A stretch of 64,000 nucleotides of DNA from Nocardia coubleae NBRC 108252 (GCF_001612805.1 NZ_BDBD01000026.1:210603-274602); one strand, 5' to 3'; positions 49,980 through 59,419 are shown, counted from the stretch's first letter. Program-made: numbers and translations. Notes: generated by a model not told the origin, from the sequence alone.

Positions 49980-50881
49980 TGATGGGTTCTTCGCAATTCG
50001 CGGTGGTGCTGCCGATCGCGCTCGTGGTGGTGATGCTCGGCCTCGGACTCACCCTGACACCGGACGACTTCCGGCGGGTGGTCCGCCATCCGAAAGCGGC
50101 GGCCGTCGCCCTCGTCTGCCAGCTCGTGGTGCTGCCGCTGATCTGTGTGCTGCTCGTGCTCGCCTTCGGGCTCACCGGAGTGCTCGCGGTCGGCATGATG
50201 CTGCTCGTCGCCTCGCCGGGCGGCACCTCGGCCAACCTGTTCAGCCACCTCGCCGGTGGCGATGTGGCGCTCAACATCATGCTCACCGCGATCAACTCGG
50301 TGATCGCGGCGTTCACCATGCCGATCGTGATCACCCTGTCGGTGGCGGCGTTCATGGACGGTGACGCCTCGGTCGGGCTGCAACCGGCCAAGCTGGTACA
50401 GGTGATCGTCATCGTGCTGGTGCCGGTGGCCGTCGGGATGTGGATCAGGCACGCACGGCCCGCGTTCGCCGACCGGATGGGTAAACCGGTGAAACTCGGT
50501 TCCATGGTGGTGCTGGTCATGGCGGTGGGCGTGGCCGTCGGGTCCGAATTCGACACGCTGCGTGCGAACTTCGGCAAGCTCGGCGCGATCACCGTGCTGC
50601 TGTCGGTGCTGAGCCTGGCAGTCGGCTATTACGTGCCCCGCTGGTTCGGGGTCGATATCCGGCAGGCCATCGCCTCGTCCATGGAGATCGGCATCCACAA
50701 CGCGACGCTGGCCATCGCGGTCGCGGTGTCGGCGCTCGGCAGCGAGGCGATGGCGGTGCCCGCCGCCACCTACGGGATCGTGATGGGCGGGCCGGCGGCG
50801 GTCGCGGCGTTCCTGCTGGCGCGGCGATCCCGCGCGGTATCGGATGCGCCCGCGCCGGTCGCCGCGACCGCACTGCCCTAG
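49976..50881 (+). CDS. BASS-family transporter (bile acid:sodium symporter-like)
   Basis: 301 residues with about 9-10 helices. The core ASPGGTSANLFSHLAGGDVALNIMLTAINS and EIGIHNATLAIAVAVS match the BASS/ACR3-like fold. BASS proteins move organic anions with sodium. Coupled to HypF by a 4-base overlap (ATGA-type), so it likely exports a product or imports a precursor of the cluster. Stop overlaps the opposite-strand hydrolase by 4 bases. Confidence 0.85.
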   Translation: MMMGSSQFAVVLPIALVVVMLGLGLTLTPDDFRRVVRHPKAAAVALVCQLVVLPLICVLLVLAFGLTGVLAVGMMLLVASPGGTSANLFSHLAGGDVALNIMLTAINSVIAAFTMPIVITLSVAAFMDGDASVGLQPAKLVQVIVIVLVPVAVGMWIRHARPAFADRMGKPVKLGSMVVLVMAVGVAVGSEFDTLRANFGKLGAITVLLSVLSLAVGYYVPRWFGVDIRQAIASSMEIGIHNATLAIAVAVSALGSEAMAVPAATYGIVMGGPAAVAAFLLARRSRAVSDAPAPVAATALP

Positions 50882-51738
50882 GGGAACCGTTTGGCGATGG
50901 CTTCGGCGATCTCGACGGGCGCGTGTTCCTGGATGAACTGGCGGGCCTGCGGCAGCTCGACGACCTCCACGTCGGTGAAGGTCGACACCATGCGGGGGAT
51001 GTGGGCCTTGGGTCGGTACACCATGTCGCGCATGCCCCAGACCAGCAGCGTCGGCTTGTCGGCGAGGACCGCCGGCACGTCGCGGGCGAGTTGAGTCATC
51101 AGTGGTCGGGCGTCGACGATCTGCTTGGCGATCACCGCGAGACCCTTGCGGGCCTGCGGCGACGGCTGCACCAACCGGTAGTGGTCGATCTCGGCCGGGG
51201 TCAACGTCTTACCGAGCTCCGACAGCAACACGCGCTCGACGAGGAAGTTCTGCTCGAGTACCCGCCGCTGCATCGGTCCGGTGCGGATGGCCTGGGCGAA
51301 GAGGCGGTTCGCCATCGCCTCGATGGGCCAGAAGATGGTGTTGCCCAGCACGATTCCGCGTAGGCGGTCCGCTCGGGGGATGCTGGCGCCCAAGCCGATC
51401 GGGCCACCCCAGTCGTGCCCCATCAGCACGTAGTCGTCGAGGCCGAGGTGGTCGATGAGCTCGCCGAGGATGCCGGTGTGCTCGGCGACGGTGTAGCCGA
51501 AACCCTCGGGCCGCTCGGACAAGCCGAAGCCGAGATAGTCGACGGCGACGCACCGGTACCTGGTGCGCAGCTCGGCGATGACGTGGCGGTAGAGGAAGCT
51601 CCAGGCGGGGACGCCGTGGCAGAACAGAATTGTCGGCCCCGATCCCTCATCGATGTAGTGGACACGGCCTGCGGACGAGTCGAACCAGCGTGACTCGAAG
51701 GGATAGAGGTTCTTGTCGGGCACGAAGTCGATCAGCAT
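50878..51738 (-). CDS. Haloalkane dehalogenase-like alpha/beta hydrolase, catalytic His lost
   Basis: 286 residues from ATG 51738. Haloalkane-dehalogenase-like stretches HGVPAWSFLYR and MGHDWGGPIGLG (nucleophile Asp) are intact. The C-terminal block reads LPQARQFIQEHAP, whereas the family has an AGHF-QED pattern; the catalytic His is replaced by Gln. The protein may be a pseudo-enzyme or use another residue. It is the only opposite-strand gene within the cluster and is divergent from the UbiA gene across a long inverted repeat. Confidence 0.8.
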   Translation of the reverse strand: MLIDFVPDKNLYPFESRWFDSSAGRVHYIDEGSGPTILFCHGVPAWSFLYRHVIAELRTRYRCVAVDYLGFGLSERPEGFGYTVAEHTGILGELIDHLGLDDYVLMGHDWGGPIGLGASIPRADRLRGIVLGNTIFWPIEAMANRLFAQAIRTGPMQRRVLEQNFLVERVLLSELGKTLTPAEIDHYRLVQPSPQARKGLAVIAKQIVDARPLMTQLARDVPAVLADKPTLLVWGMRDMVYRPKAHIPRMVSTFTDVEVVELPQARQFIQEHAPVEIAEAIAKRFP

Positions 51739-51771
51739 AGGGAAACCTATACCCCATTTGTGAAACGACCG

Positions 51772-51807
51772 GTGTGTGCAACCGGAGAAAGCGCCGGTTG
51801 CACACAC
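51772..51807. promoter_or_regulatory. Perfect 14-base inverted repeat between hydrolase and UbiA genes
   Basis: GTGTGTGCAACCGG-N8-CCGGTTGCACACAC, in the 93-base divergent intergenic region. It is a strong candidate operator for a dimeric regulator. It differs from the StrR-type repeat. A hairpin in the leader of either mRNA is the alternative; GCTCTTTTCC follows on the plus strand. Confidence 0.55.
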
Positions 51808-51831
51808 TGCCGCTCTTTTCCGAACTCGGGT

Positions 51832-52956
51832 ATGGTCGCCCCAGCCGCCTCTTCCGCGGCCGGGCCGCAAACGGGTGACGAGTGGGCTTTGATTGTGACT
51901 GGAACAATTCCTGAACCGACGCTTGACGAATTCCTGCATAAATCGGCGGAGAAAAGAATCGACTGGGTGAACTCGTCCGACGGGTTCACCACGGGCACGG
52001 TGGAACGGGTCGGCCTGTTTCTCTCGTTCGCGCGGCCGCGCACCTGTCTGCCCGGCATGCTCGCGTTTTATCTGGGTTGTGTACTGCTGAACGTGCCGAT
52101 GGGTATCGACGTTCTGCTCGGCTTCTTCGTCACATTCCTCTACAGCGCCGTGGCGAATCTGTTCAATGCCTATTCCGATATCGCGGAGGACAACCAGAAC
52201 ATCCCGGCCCGGCTGTACCTGCTCGGCCTGTACGGTCGCCGGCGACTGCTGCGGAGCAGCTACGCCGCCGGTGCGGTGATGCTGGTGGCAGCAGCCGTGG
52301 TGAGCCCGGCATTCCTGCTGCTCACGGCCCTGTGCCTGCTCATCGCCCACCAGTACTCGTTGCCGCCGCTGCGGATGAAGGCGCGGCCGATGGGTTCGCT
52401 CGTCTTCTTCGCGCTCGATGTGGCATTGCCGTTCCTGATGGCGCCCGCCGTCGTGGAGAACGGTCCGGCGATCTCGGGAAATTGGCCCTTCCTCAGCATG
52501 GCCGCGTATTTGTTGCTCTGGTTCGTCGCCAAGGGATTCGTAAAGAACCTGCCGGATTTCGAGGGTGACCGCGAAGCCGGATTGTCGACCTCCGCCACCA
52601 TATTCGCGACACGGCAGCAGGCGGCTGTCGCTGCTGCCGTCGCCACAGTTCTCGTTTATCTCGGTCCGCTTTTCCTGGTGGTCGCCGGGCAATTCGAAGC
52701 GAAGTATTTGTTCGCGCTGGCCTGGTTCCCTGTGGCATGTGCGCAGGGCGCACGGATGATCCTGCGCGACGACAATCAATCGGCGAACAACATGCTTCGA
52801 TTCGACATGATCGTATCGACAGCATATCTGTCTACCTGGGTTTTGCTTGCGGATCCATCTATTACTTCACTGCTTGTCGTAGCCGGATCTTTGGTGGTTA
52901 TTTTCGCTATGGACGCGCTGAAACTCGATACCCGGAAAAAGGAAGACATCGGGTGA
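51832..52956 (+). CDS. UbiA-family prenyltransferase
   Basis: 374 residues; GTG at 51895 is an alternative start. Eight to nine helices. The two Asp-rich motifs are NLFNAYSDIAEDNQN and the second DFEGDREAG, with the typical QYSLPPLRMKARP loop. It transfers a prenyl chain from a polyprenyl diphosphate to an aromatic or other acceptor in the membrane. The long N-terminus is not membrane-like and may be mis-extended. It starts the second part of the cluster and overlaps the aminotransferase by 4 bases. Confidence 0.85.
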   Translation: MVAPAASSAAGPQTGDEWALIVTGTIPEPTLDEFLHKSAEKRIDWVNSSDGFTTGTVERVGLFLSFARPRTCLPGMLAFYLGCVLLNVPMGIDVLLGFFVTFLYSAVANLFNAYSDIAEDNQNIPARLYLLGLYGRRRLLRSSYAAGAVMLVAAAVVSPAFLLLTALCLLIAHQYSLPPLRMKARPMGSLVFFALDVALPFLMAPAVVENGPAISGNWPFLSMAAYLLLWFVAKGFVKNLPDFEGDREAGLSTSATIFATRQQAAVAAAVATVLVYLGPLFLVVAGQFEAKYLFALAWFPVACAQGARMILRDDNQSANNMLRFDMIVSTAYLSTWVLLADPSITSLLVVAGSLVVIFAMDALKLDTRKKEDIG

Positions 52957-54044
52957 CGGCGGAAAGGACGACAGCGGTGCGCGAAACGGTGTTGCTGAAC
53001 GAATATCGATCCGGTGAGGAGGCCGATACCTCGGCGGCCGCGCTCGACCTGTCCAACAACGCGCTGCCGTTCGCGCCCCTGCCGAGCGTGCGCACCGCGA
53101 TCGCCGACGAGGTCGAACACGCGGCCGCCTACCCTGCCGCCGCGTACGGCGATTTGCGCAGCGCCATCGCCGAATTCGCCAGCTGCACACCGGATCAAGT
53201 CGTGGTCGGGCCGGGCAGTGTCGGTGTGCTCGCCTATCTGCTGCGCTGGGTCGCCGGACACGGTGGGCGGGTCGTCTACGCGGTGCCCGCCTTCGACGCC
53301 TACGAACGGGTGGTCCTCGGTGCGGGCGGTATCGCGGTGCCGGTGATCGGGACACCGAACCGATGGCAGCCCTTGACGCAGATGGTCGCCGCGGCGGGCG
53401 ACGACGCGGCCGCGCTCCTGATCTGCTCACCGCACAACCCGACCGGTGAACAGGTGACGCCCGAGGAGATCGAGCAGGTACTGGCACGAGTGCCGGACCA
53501 CACGGTCGTCGTGGTGGATGAGGCGTATATCGAATTCGACCGGGACAACGACCGGTCGGCGGCCCTGCGAATGGCCGAGGAGCACCCCAATCTGGTTGTG
53601 CTTCGCACGTTTTCGAAGGCGTACGGGCTGGCAGGGCTGCGGGTCGGTTACGCGGTCGGGCACGGTGACCTGATCGGCGCCTGCCGGTCGATGGCCATGC
53701 CGTTCGGGGTGAACCGGCTCGCGGTGGCCGCGGCTGTCGCCTCGCTCGGCGTGGTGAACGAGCTGGAGGCACAGGTCGATTCGGTGATCGCGGTGCGGAC
53801 GGACTTCGTCGCGGCCATCCGTGGACACGGCATCGACGTGCCCGATTCGTCCGGCAACTTCGTCTGGGTGCCGACGCCGAACCCGGCGGCACTCGTGGCG
53901 CACCTCGCCGAGTCGGGCATCGCGGTGCGCTGCTACCCGGACGCGGGCGTCCGAATCACGGTTCCTGCCAGGGGGCACCTCGCCGACGTCGTCGACGTAC
54001 TCGCGCGGGGATACAGACGAGTGGAGGCACTGACATGCAGATGA
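52953..54044 (+). CDS. HisC-like PLP aminotransferase
   Basis: 363 residues from the GTG overlapping the UbiA stop. Features are LDLSNNALPFAPLPSV, ICSPHNPTGEQV, VDEAYIEF and the PLP lysine in TFSKAYGLAGLRVGYAVG. This is the histidinol-phosphate/aromatic aminotransferase group. Since a biosynthetic cluster surrounds it, it probably transaminates a keto-intermediate such as an aromatic pyruvate, rather than serving histidine synthesis. Overlaps the ThDP gene by 10 bases. Confidence 0.85.
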   Translation: MTAERTTAVRETVLLNEYRSGEEADTSAAALDLSNNALPFAPLPSVRTAIADEVEHAAAYPAAAYGDLRSAIAEFASCTPDQVVVGPGSVGVLAYLLRWVAGHGGRVVYAVPAFDAYERVVLGAGGIAVPVIGTPNRWQPLTQMVAAAGDDAAALLICSPHNPTGEQVTPEEIEQVLARVPDHTVVVVDEAYIEFDRDNDRSAALRMAEEHPNLVVLRTFSKAYGLAGLRVGYAVGHGDLIGACRSMAMPFGVNRLAVAAAVASLGVVNELEAQVDSVIAVRTDFVAAIRGHGIDVPDSSGNFVWVPTPNPAALVAHLAESGIAVRCYPDAGVRITVPARGHLADVVDVLARGYRRVEALTCR

Positions 54045-57000
54045 ACACCAATCTGGGCGCCGACGTGCTCGGGCGGCCACGGTTCGCCGACGCCCTGGTC
54101 GACCGGCTGATCGGCCACGATGTGCGCTACCTGTTCGGCATGCCTGCCGAATCGGTGAACTGCCTGGTCGACGCGGTAGGACGGCGGTCGGAGATCGAGC
54201 TGATCGCGGTGCGGCACGAGAGTGCGGCCGCCTGGATGGCGGTCGGTTACGCGCAGGGGTCGGGCACCGTCGGGGTGTGCTTCGGCACCGCCGGACCGGG
54301 TGCCACGCACCTGTTGCCCGGCGTGTACGGCGGGCTCTACGACCGGGTGCCGGTGCTGGCGATCTCCGGCCAGGTGGCGCGCGCCGAGATCGGCACGAAA
54401 TCGTTCCAGGAGATCGACTCGGCGCGACTGTTCCGTGACGGAACGTGGCGGTCCACCGACATCGTCTCGCCCGATCAGCTCGCCGTCTTCGATCAGACAG
54501 TGCTGTCGGTGCGGCTCGAACAGACCTCAGCGCACCTGGCCGTGCCGTCCGACGTGCTCAACTCGCCCCTCGAGGGGCTCGAGCAACAGAGCCCGTACCG
54601 GTTCGGCGCACGGACAACGCCCGACGTGGACAAGAAGCGCGTCGAAGACCTGGCCGAATACCTGTGCTCCACACCGGGTGTCATCGTGCTCGGCGCGGGC
54701 GGCCGGGTGGTCGCGGACTGTGCGTTGCTGCTCGCGGACGCGCTGGATGTGCCGATCGTCGCCCTGCCCGAAGCGGGGATTCCGGACTGGTCGGTGCCGC
54801 CGGTCGAGGAGTCCGACGCCCGGCAGGTGCTGTTGATCGGCAGGCCGACCGCCGGTGTGGCACGGCACTTTCCGTCGCTCGAGCTGCTGCTCGAGATCAC
54901 CGATGTGGCCACGTCGGGGTTCGACGAGGAGAGTCGGCGGATCGGGATCGCGGGGGAGGTTCCGCAGATCTTGCACGCGCTGGTGTCGGCCGTGTGGAGC
55001 AGGCGCGGTACCCCGGCCGCGGCGAGCGCCCCTGTCGCGCCGACAGATCCGAGCGCGCCCGAGGGCTGGGATGTGCTCGCCGACGCGCTCGCCGGTGCGT
55101 CGGTGGCGGTCGACCCCGGGGCGACGAGGGAACTCGCCCGCCGCTATCTCGGCGAACGCGCGCACCTGCACAGTTCCTGGAATTTCGAGGCTGAGGGTTC
55201 GGCGCTGCCGCTGGCCATCGGTCTGGCCCTCGCGAACGGCGCTCGCTCCTACGCGCTCACCGACCTGGACTCGCTCGACCAGTACATCTCCGAATTCTCC
55301 ACTGCCGCACGGTACGACGTGCCGGTGACCGTGGTGTGCCGGGCCGAGCCCGGTGTGCCGGTGAGCGACCTGGCCAAGGCGTTCGGTATCGGGGTGTTCT
55401 GGGCCGGCGACGCCACCGAACTGCGGTCGTGCCTGAGCGAGGACCGGCACGGTCCGGCCCTCGTCCTCACCTCGGCGCTCACGGACGACCGACCCGCTCC
55501 GGCGCCGGATGTGGATGTCGTCGACTACGTCACCGATCTCTTCGCGGCACTCGCGCGCCGGGGTATCGGCTCCGCGTACCTGTCGAAGAACAGCCGTGCG
55601 CGGCTCGGTGCCACCGCTGAGCTGGACCTGCATGTCGTCGCCGATGTCCAGGCCGCGGCTATGCGGGCGACTGCGGCGTACAAGGCCGACGGAACGACCT
55701 CCTGCGCTGTGGTGACCTCACCGGCCGAACTCCTCGGCCAGCTCAACGGGCTCTACGACGCCGCCTTCGACGACGCCTCCGTGGTGCTGGTCTCCGTCGA
55801 GACCACACCCTGGTTGCTCGATCCCGTCGACGTGCTCGCCGATATCGCCGCCGTCTCGGTGGTTCTCGACGGTGGTGCGCAGGACGCGGTCCGGCTGCGC
55901 GACGCCTTCACGACCATCGCCGGTGGTGGCCGCGGCGTCACCCACATCCACGTGACACGAACCGCGATCGCCGCCCGCACCAGCGCCGCCCTCGTGGACA
56001 GCGCGCGGTCGTTCGCGATCCCGCCGTCGTTGATCGGGCTGCCCGGCCGCGCGACCGCCGCACCCGAGGACATCGTGCGGGCCGCCGAACTCATCGCCGC
56101 CGCCGAGGACATCTCCATCATCGTCGGGCGCGGGGCGGCGGGCGCGCGACGCGAACTCGTCGAATTAGCCGCTCGCACAGGCAGTCCGCTTTACTGCACG
56201 ATGGGTGCGCTGGCGGCCGACGTGGTCGGCGAACACTGCGCCGGACTGGTCGGCACCTCCGGGACCGACGACGCCATGCAGCGGGTCCGGCGTAGCGGGC
56301 TGGTCATCGTTGTCGGAGTGTCTTGGCGCGGTTCGGCTTTCGAGATGGTCGGGCACAATCCGGTGATCTCGGTGAACACCGATCCGCTCACCTTCCTTCG
56401 TCTGCCGTCGGATTCGGTCGGGCTGCTCGGTGACGCGCGGGAAACCATCGAAGCTCTGGTCGGCCTGCTCGGCGAGGAACGCGACGCACCCGAGGTCGCC
56501 GAACGGCCGCGCCGCAAGCCGAGAGAGAGTGCACGCAAACTCCGCGCCGCCACGGTGGCCCAGATCATCGACAACGAACTGGCGGGCCTCGACAAGCCGT
56601 CCACCTTGAGCGTCGACGTCGGCATCAACACGCTCTGGGCCTACCGCTACGTGCGCTCGGCCCACCGCTACCTGTGGACGGCCTCGTTCGCGACCATGGG
56701 ATTCGCGGTGCCCGCCGCCGTCGACGTGGCCGTGCGCCACCCCGACGAGGTGTCCGTGGCGATCGTCGGCGACGGCGGCATCGGCATCACCCTGGCCGAA
56801 CTGCGCAACGCCGCCGACGTACGTTCGCCGCTGGTGATCGTGGTGTTCAACAACAACGCCCTGGCCGCGATCAAATTCGAGAGCTGGATCATGGGCTGGC
56901 CCGACCGTGCGTCGGGCTTCCACGAAATCGACTTCGCCGGGTTCGCCAGGCACTGCGGCGTGCGCGCGACAACCGTGCGCAGCGCCAAGGAGTTCGGCAA

Positions 57001-57232
57001 CGCCTTCCGCACCGCACTCGCAGGCGACGGACCGACGCTGATCGACGCCAGAATCCCCGCCGCCGAAGCGCCCGTACTCGCCGGACGCGCGCACATCCGC
57101 CAATTCGCCGGCCTGCTCACCGGGTGGGCCCGCGACGGCAAGAACGCCCGCACCGGCGCCCTGTCCACCCTGCTGGCCTTCGGCGCGGAGAAGGCGGTGC
57201 GCGTCGCGCGCCGCGCCGACCCGCGCCGGTGA
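54035..57232 (+). CDS. Double-length ThDP enzyme, two acetolactate-synthase-like units with complementary decay
   Basis: 1065 residues, twice the usual size. Unit 1 has a PYR domain (about 12-170) with the activating Glu (VRHESAAAWM, Glu62), a central domain and a PP-like domain (about 340-480) where the GDG and NN motifs are lost (TDLDS and CR in their place). Unit 2 has a PYR-like domain (about 490-600) with Val538 where Glu should be, a central domain (about 680-800) and an intact PP domain with GDG at 912-914 and NN at 939-940. As ThDP sits between PYR and PP, PYR1 and PP2 could make one active site. C-C bond formation or decarboxylation is expected; substrate unknown. Confidence 0.85.
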   Translation: MQMNTNLGADVLGRPRFADALVDRLIGHDVRYLFGMPAESVNCLVDAVGRRSEIELIAVRHESAAAWMAVGYAQGSGTVGVCFGTAGPGATHLLPGVYGGLYDRVPVLAISGQVARAEIGTKSFQEIDSARLFRDGTWRSTDIVSPDQLAVFDQTVLSVRLEQTSAHLAVPSDVLNSPLEGLEQQSPYRFGARTTPDVDKKRVEDLAEYLCSTPGVIVLGAGGRVVADCALLLADALDVPIVALPEAGIPDWSVPPVEESDARQVLLIGRPTAGVARHFPSLELLLEITDVATSGFDEESRRIGIAGEVPQILHALVSAVWSRRGTPAAASAPVAPTDPSAPEGWDVLADALAGASVAVDPGATRELARRYLGERAHLHSSWNFEAEGSALPLAIGLALANGARSYALTDLDSLDQYISEFSTAARYDVPVTVVCRAEPGVPVSDLAKAFGIGVFWAGDATELRSCLSEDRHGPALVLTSALTDDRPAPAPDVDVVDYVTDLFAALARRGIGSAYLSKNSRARLGATAELDLHVVADVQAAAMRATAAYKADGTTSCAVVTSPAELLGQLNGLYDAAFDDASVVLVSVETTPWLLDPVDVLADIAAVSVVLDGGAQDAVRLRDAFTTIAGGGRGVTHIHVTRTAIAARTSAALVDSARSFAIPPSLIGLPGRATAAPEDIVRAAELIAAAEDISIIVGRGAAGARRELVELAARTGSPLYCTMGALAADVVGEHCAGLVGTSGTDDAMQRVRRSGLVIVVGVSWRGSAFEMVGHNPVISVNTDPLTFLRLPSDSVGLLGDARETIEALVGLLGEERDAPEVAERPRRKPRESARKLRAATVAQIIDNELAGLDKPSTLSVDVGINTLWAYRYVRSAHRYLWTASFATMGFAVPAAVDVAVRHPDEVSVAIVGDGGIGITLAELRNAADVRSPLVIVVFNNNALAAIKFESWIMGWPDRASGFHEIDFAGFARHCGVRATTVRSAKEFGNAFRTALAGDGPTLIDARIPAAEAPVLAGRAHIRQFAGLLTGWARDGKNARTGALSTLLAFGAEKAVRVARRADPRR

Positions 57233-57249
57233 AACCCGAGGAGATCGCG

Positions 57250-57966
57250 ATGGCCGGAACACGCCCTGCCACCCCGCAGGCCATGTTCACCCGAATCGCA
57301 CCGCGCTACGACGCGGTGAACTCGCTGCTCACCCTCGGCGGCGACAAACGGTTGCGCCGCCGCGCCGTCCGCGCGCTCGACCTGCGGCCGGGTGCGGAAG
57401 TGCTCGATATCGCCGCCGGGACGGCCGAGATCGGCGCTGCCCTGGCGGCGGTGTACCCGCTGCGCCTGTCGTATGTGGCCGTCGACCTCAACGAGCAGAT
57501 GCTCGCCGTCGCCGAGCGGAAATTCGCCCGGCTGCGCCGCAAGCGGCCGAGCAACGACTGGCAGCTCGCCCTCGGCAGCGCGGAATCGCTCGACTTCCCG
57601 TCGTCGAGTTTCGACGCCGCAGTGATGTGTTTCGCGCTCGACGACATGGACGACCCCGCCGCCGCCCTCGCCGAAACGGTCCGCGTGCTGCGCGCCGACG
57701 GGCGCTTCCTGCTGATCGAACTCGCCATGCCCGACAGCCCGCTGCTGCGCAACCTGCTGAAGCTGCGGCTGCGACTCATCCGCGGTGTCGCCGCCATCGC
57801 GGGCATGGATTCCGTTGCCCACATGACCAGGGAAGTCGAACTCGATCGCGGCGTCGAACACACCCTCGCGCGCTGCGAGAACGCCGGCCTGGAACTGGAA
57901 TCCACGGCCCGGCACCTCGGCGGGCTGGTCCGTGCCCACGTCTTCCGTAAGAGGAAAGGTTTGTGA
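57250..57966 (+). CDS. UbiE/Coq5-like SAM methyltransferase
   Basis: 238 residues from the ATG at 57250, chosen for GAGGAG six bases upstream; a GTG at 57229 overlapping the previous stop is possible. The N-terminus MFTRIAPRYDAVNSLLTLGGDKRL (shown in part) and VLDIAAGTAEIG are typical of menaquinone/ubiquinone C-methyltransferases, with MCFALDDMDDPAAAL at motif II. In this cluster it probably methylates a prenylated or quinone-like intermediate. Confidence 0.85.
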   Translation: MAGTRPATPQAMFTRIAPRYDAVNSLLTLGGDKRLRRRAVRALDLRPGAEVLDIAAGTAEIGAALAAVYPLRLSYVAVDLNEQMLAVAERKFARLRRKRPSNDWQLALGSAESLDFPSSSFDAAVMCFALDDMDDPAAALAETVRVLRADGRFLLIELAMPDSPLLRNLLKLRLRLIRGVAAIAGMDSVAHMTREVELDRGVEHTLARCENAGLELESTARHLGGLVRAHVFRKRKGL

Positions 57967-59390
57967 TGACCGAAAAATGTCCCCACGCCACGGCGGAGAA
58001 GGTGCCATCCGTCACCGGAATCACCAGTCGCAGGCTCTCCAACCGGCACCTGCCCGGCCCGCCCGGCCACCGGATCATGGGCTCCTATCCGGAATACGCC
58101 AAGGACCGCAACAAATTCCTGCGGGACGCGGTGCGCCGGTACGGGGATGTCGTACGGATCAAATTGCCGCTGCGCGACCTGGTGGTGATCGCCAATCCCG
58201 AAGACGCACACGCGGCGATGGGCGACACCTCCGGCGACTACAGCAAATTCGGCAACTACCATCCCGCGATCGCCAAGCGGCAGAACGGATTGTCCTTCAT
58301 CGAGGGCGAATTGTTCCGCGAGCGCCGCCGCATCGTCAGCCCGCTGGTGACCCGCGACGGTCTCAAGAGCACCTTCCACGCCAATGCCGATGCCTACCTG
58401 GCAAGCCTCGAGTCGAATATCGCGGCCGCGACCGACGCCGACGGGGTGACCGACCTGCAGGAGGCGATCTTCCAGACGCTGCTGCGCGGCGTGCTGGCCC
58501 AGACCTTCACGGAACCGTTCACGCCCAAGGAAATTCACGATCTGCACGACGGTCTGTCGACGTTCACGAAGTTCCTCGGTTCCACGCTGAAGATCGCGGA
58601 TCCGCCGAATCTGGTTCGCCCCTGGGGGCGGTACAAGATCCGGCCGTGGGCGGTGTACTCGGCGGGCAAGATCGTGCGCGACCGGGTGGTCGAACGGCAG
58701 AACTCGCCGTCGCTCGGCACCTACAACGACGTGCTCGACGGCATGCTCGCCGGCTACAAGAAACTCAAGACCCCGATGACGTTCTGGGACTTGTGCTTCG
58801 ACGTGGCGACCATGACCAGCGCCTCCTACGGCACGACGGCGGGCGCCATCACCCAGACCGTCGTGCGCACCTGCCTGGCCGAGGAAGCCAAGAACCGGCT
58901 GGTCGAAGAGGCGAGTTCGGTCGACCTGTCCAAGCCGACCATCGAATCGGTGCGCGGCATGCACTGGGTGAAGGCGTGCTTCGAGGAAGGCATGCGCATG
59001 CAGGGCCTTCCGCTGCTGCTGCGATTCACCGCCAGGGGCGCGAACTACCAGGGCTACGACATCGCGCCCAACACCATGCTCGGCGTGCCGATCTCGACGA
59101 TCCACCGCGACCCACGCTGGTGGACCGACCCCGATGTGTTCGACCCGGAACGCTTCTACGACCAGAGCAAGCGGGTCGACCAGCCGCGCGTCCTGCACTA
59201 CCTGGCCTGGGGCGCGGGCCCGCACCGCTGCACCGGCGCACAGCTCGGTTACCTCATCGCGCCGTACCTGGTCGCGCTCATCTTCAGCCGCTACAAAATC
59301 GAGCTCCCGCCGAACTGGCAGCTCGTGGAAGACCCCGGCCTCGCGCCGATGATCAAGGGCGGCTTCAACGTCCGGCTCACCCCCCGATAA
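57963..59390 (+). CDS. Cytochrome P450 with atypical I-helix
   Basis: 475 residues; start GTG 57963 or ATG 57966, overlapping the previous stop. The haem loop is WGAGPHRCTGAQLG (Cys about 423), and the K-helix ExxR is EEGMR. The I-helix reads FDVATMTSASYG in place of the usual A/G-G-x-D/E-T, so the acid-alcohol pair is missing. Such change is known in P450s that isomerise, dehydrate or use peroxide. Expect oxidation or rearrangement of a cluster intermediate. Confidence 0.9.
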   Translation: MMTEKCPHATAEKVPSVTGITSRRLSNRHLPGPPGHRIMGSYPEYAKDRNKFLRDAVRRYGDVVRIKLPLRDLVVIANPEDAHAAMGDTSGDYSKFGNYHPAIAKRQNGLSFIEGELFRERRRIVSPLVTRDGLKSTFHANADAYLASLESNIAAATDADGVTDLQEAIFQTLLRGVLAQTFTEPFTPKEIHDLHDGLSTFTKFLGSTLKIADPPNLVRPWGRYKIRPWAVYSAGKIVRDRVVERQNSPSLGTYNDVLDGMLAGYKKLKTPMTFWDLCFDVATMTSASYGTTAGAITQTVVRTCLAEEAKNRLVEEASSVDLSKPTIESVRGMHWVKACFEEGMRMQGLPLLLRFTARGANYQGYDIAPNTMLGVPISTIHRDPRWWTDPDVFDPERFYDQSKRVDQPRVLHYLAWGAGPHRCTGAQLGYLIAPYLVALIFSRYKIELPPNWQLVEDPGLAPMIKGGFNVRLTPR

Positions 59391-59419
59391 CCCACCGACG
59401 AGAGATCTGAGAGATTCGC

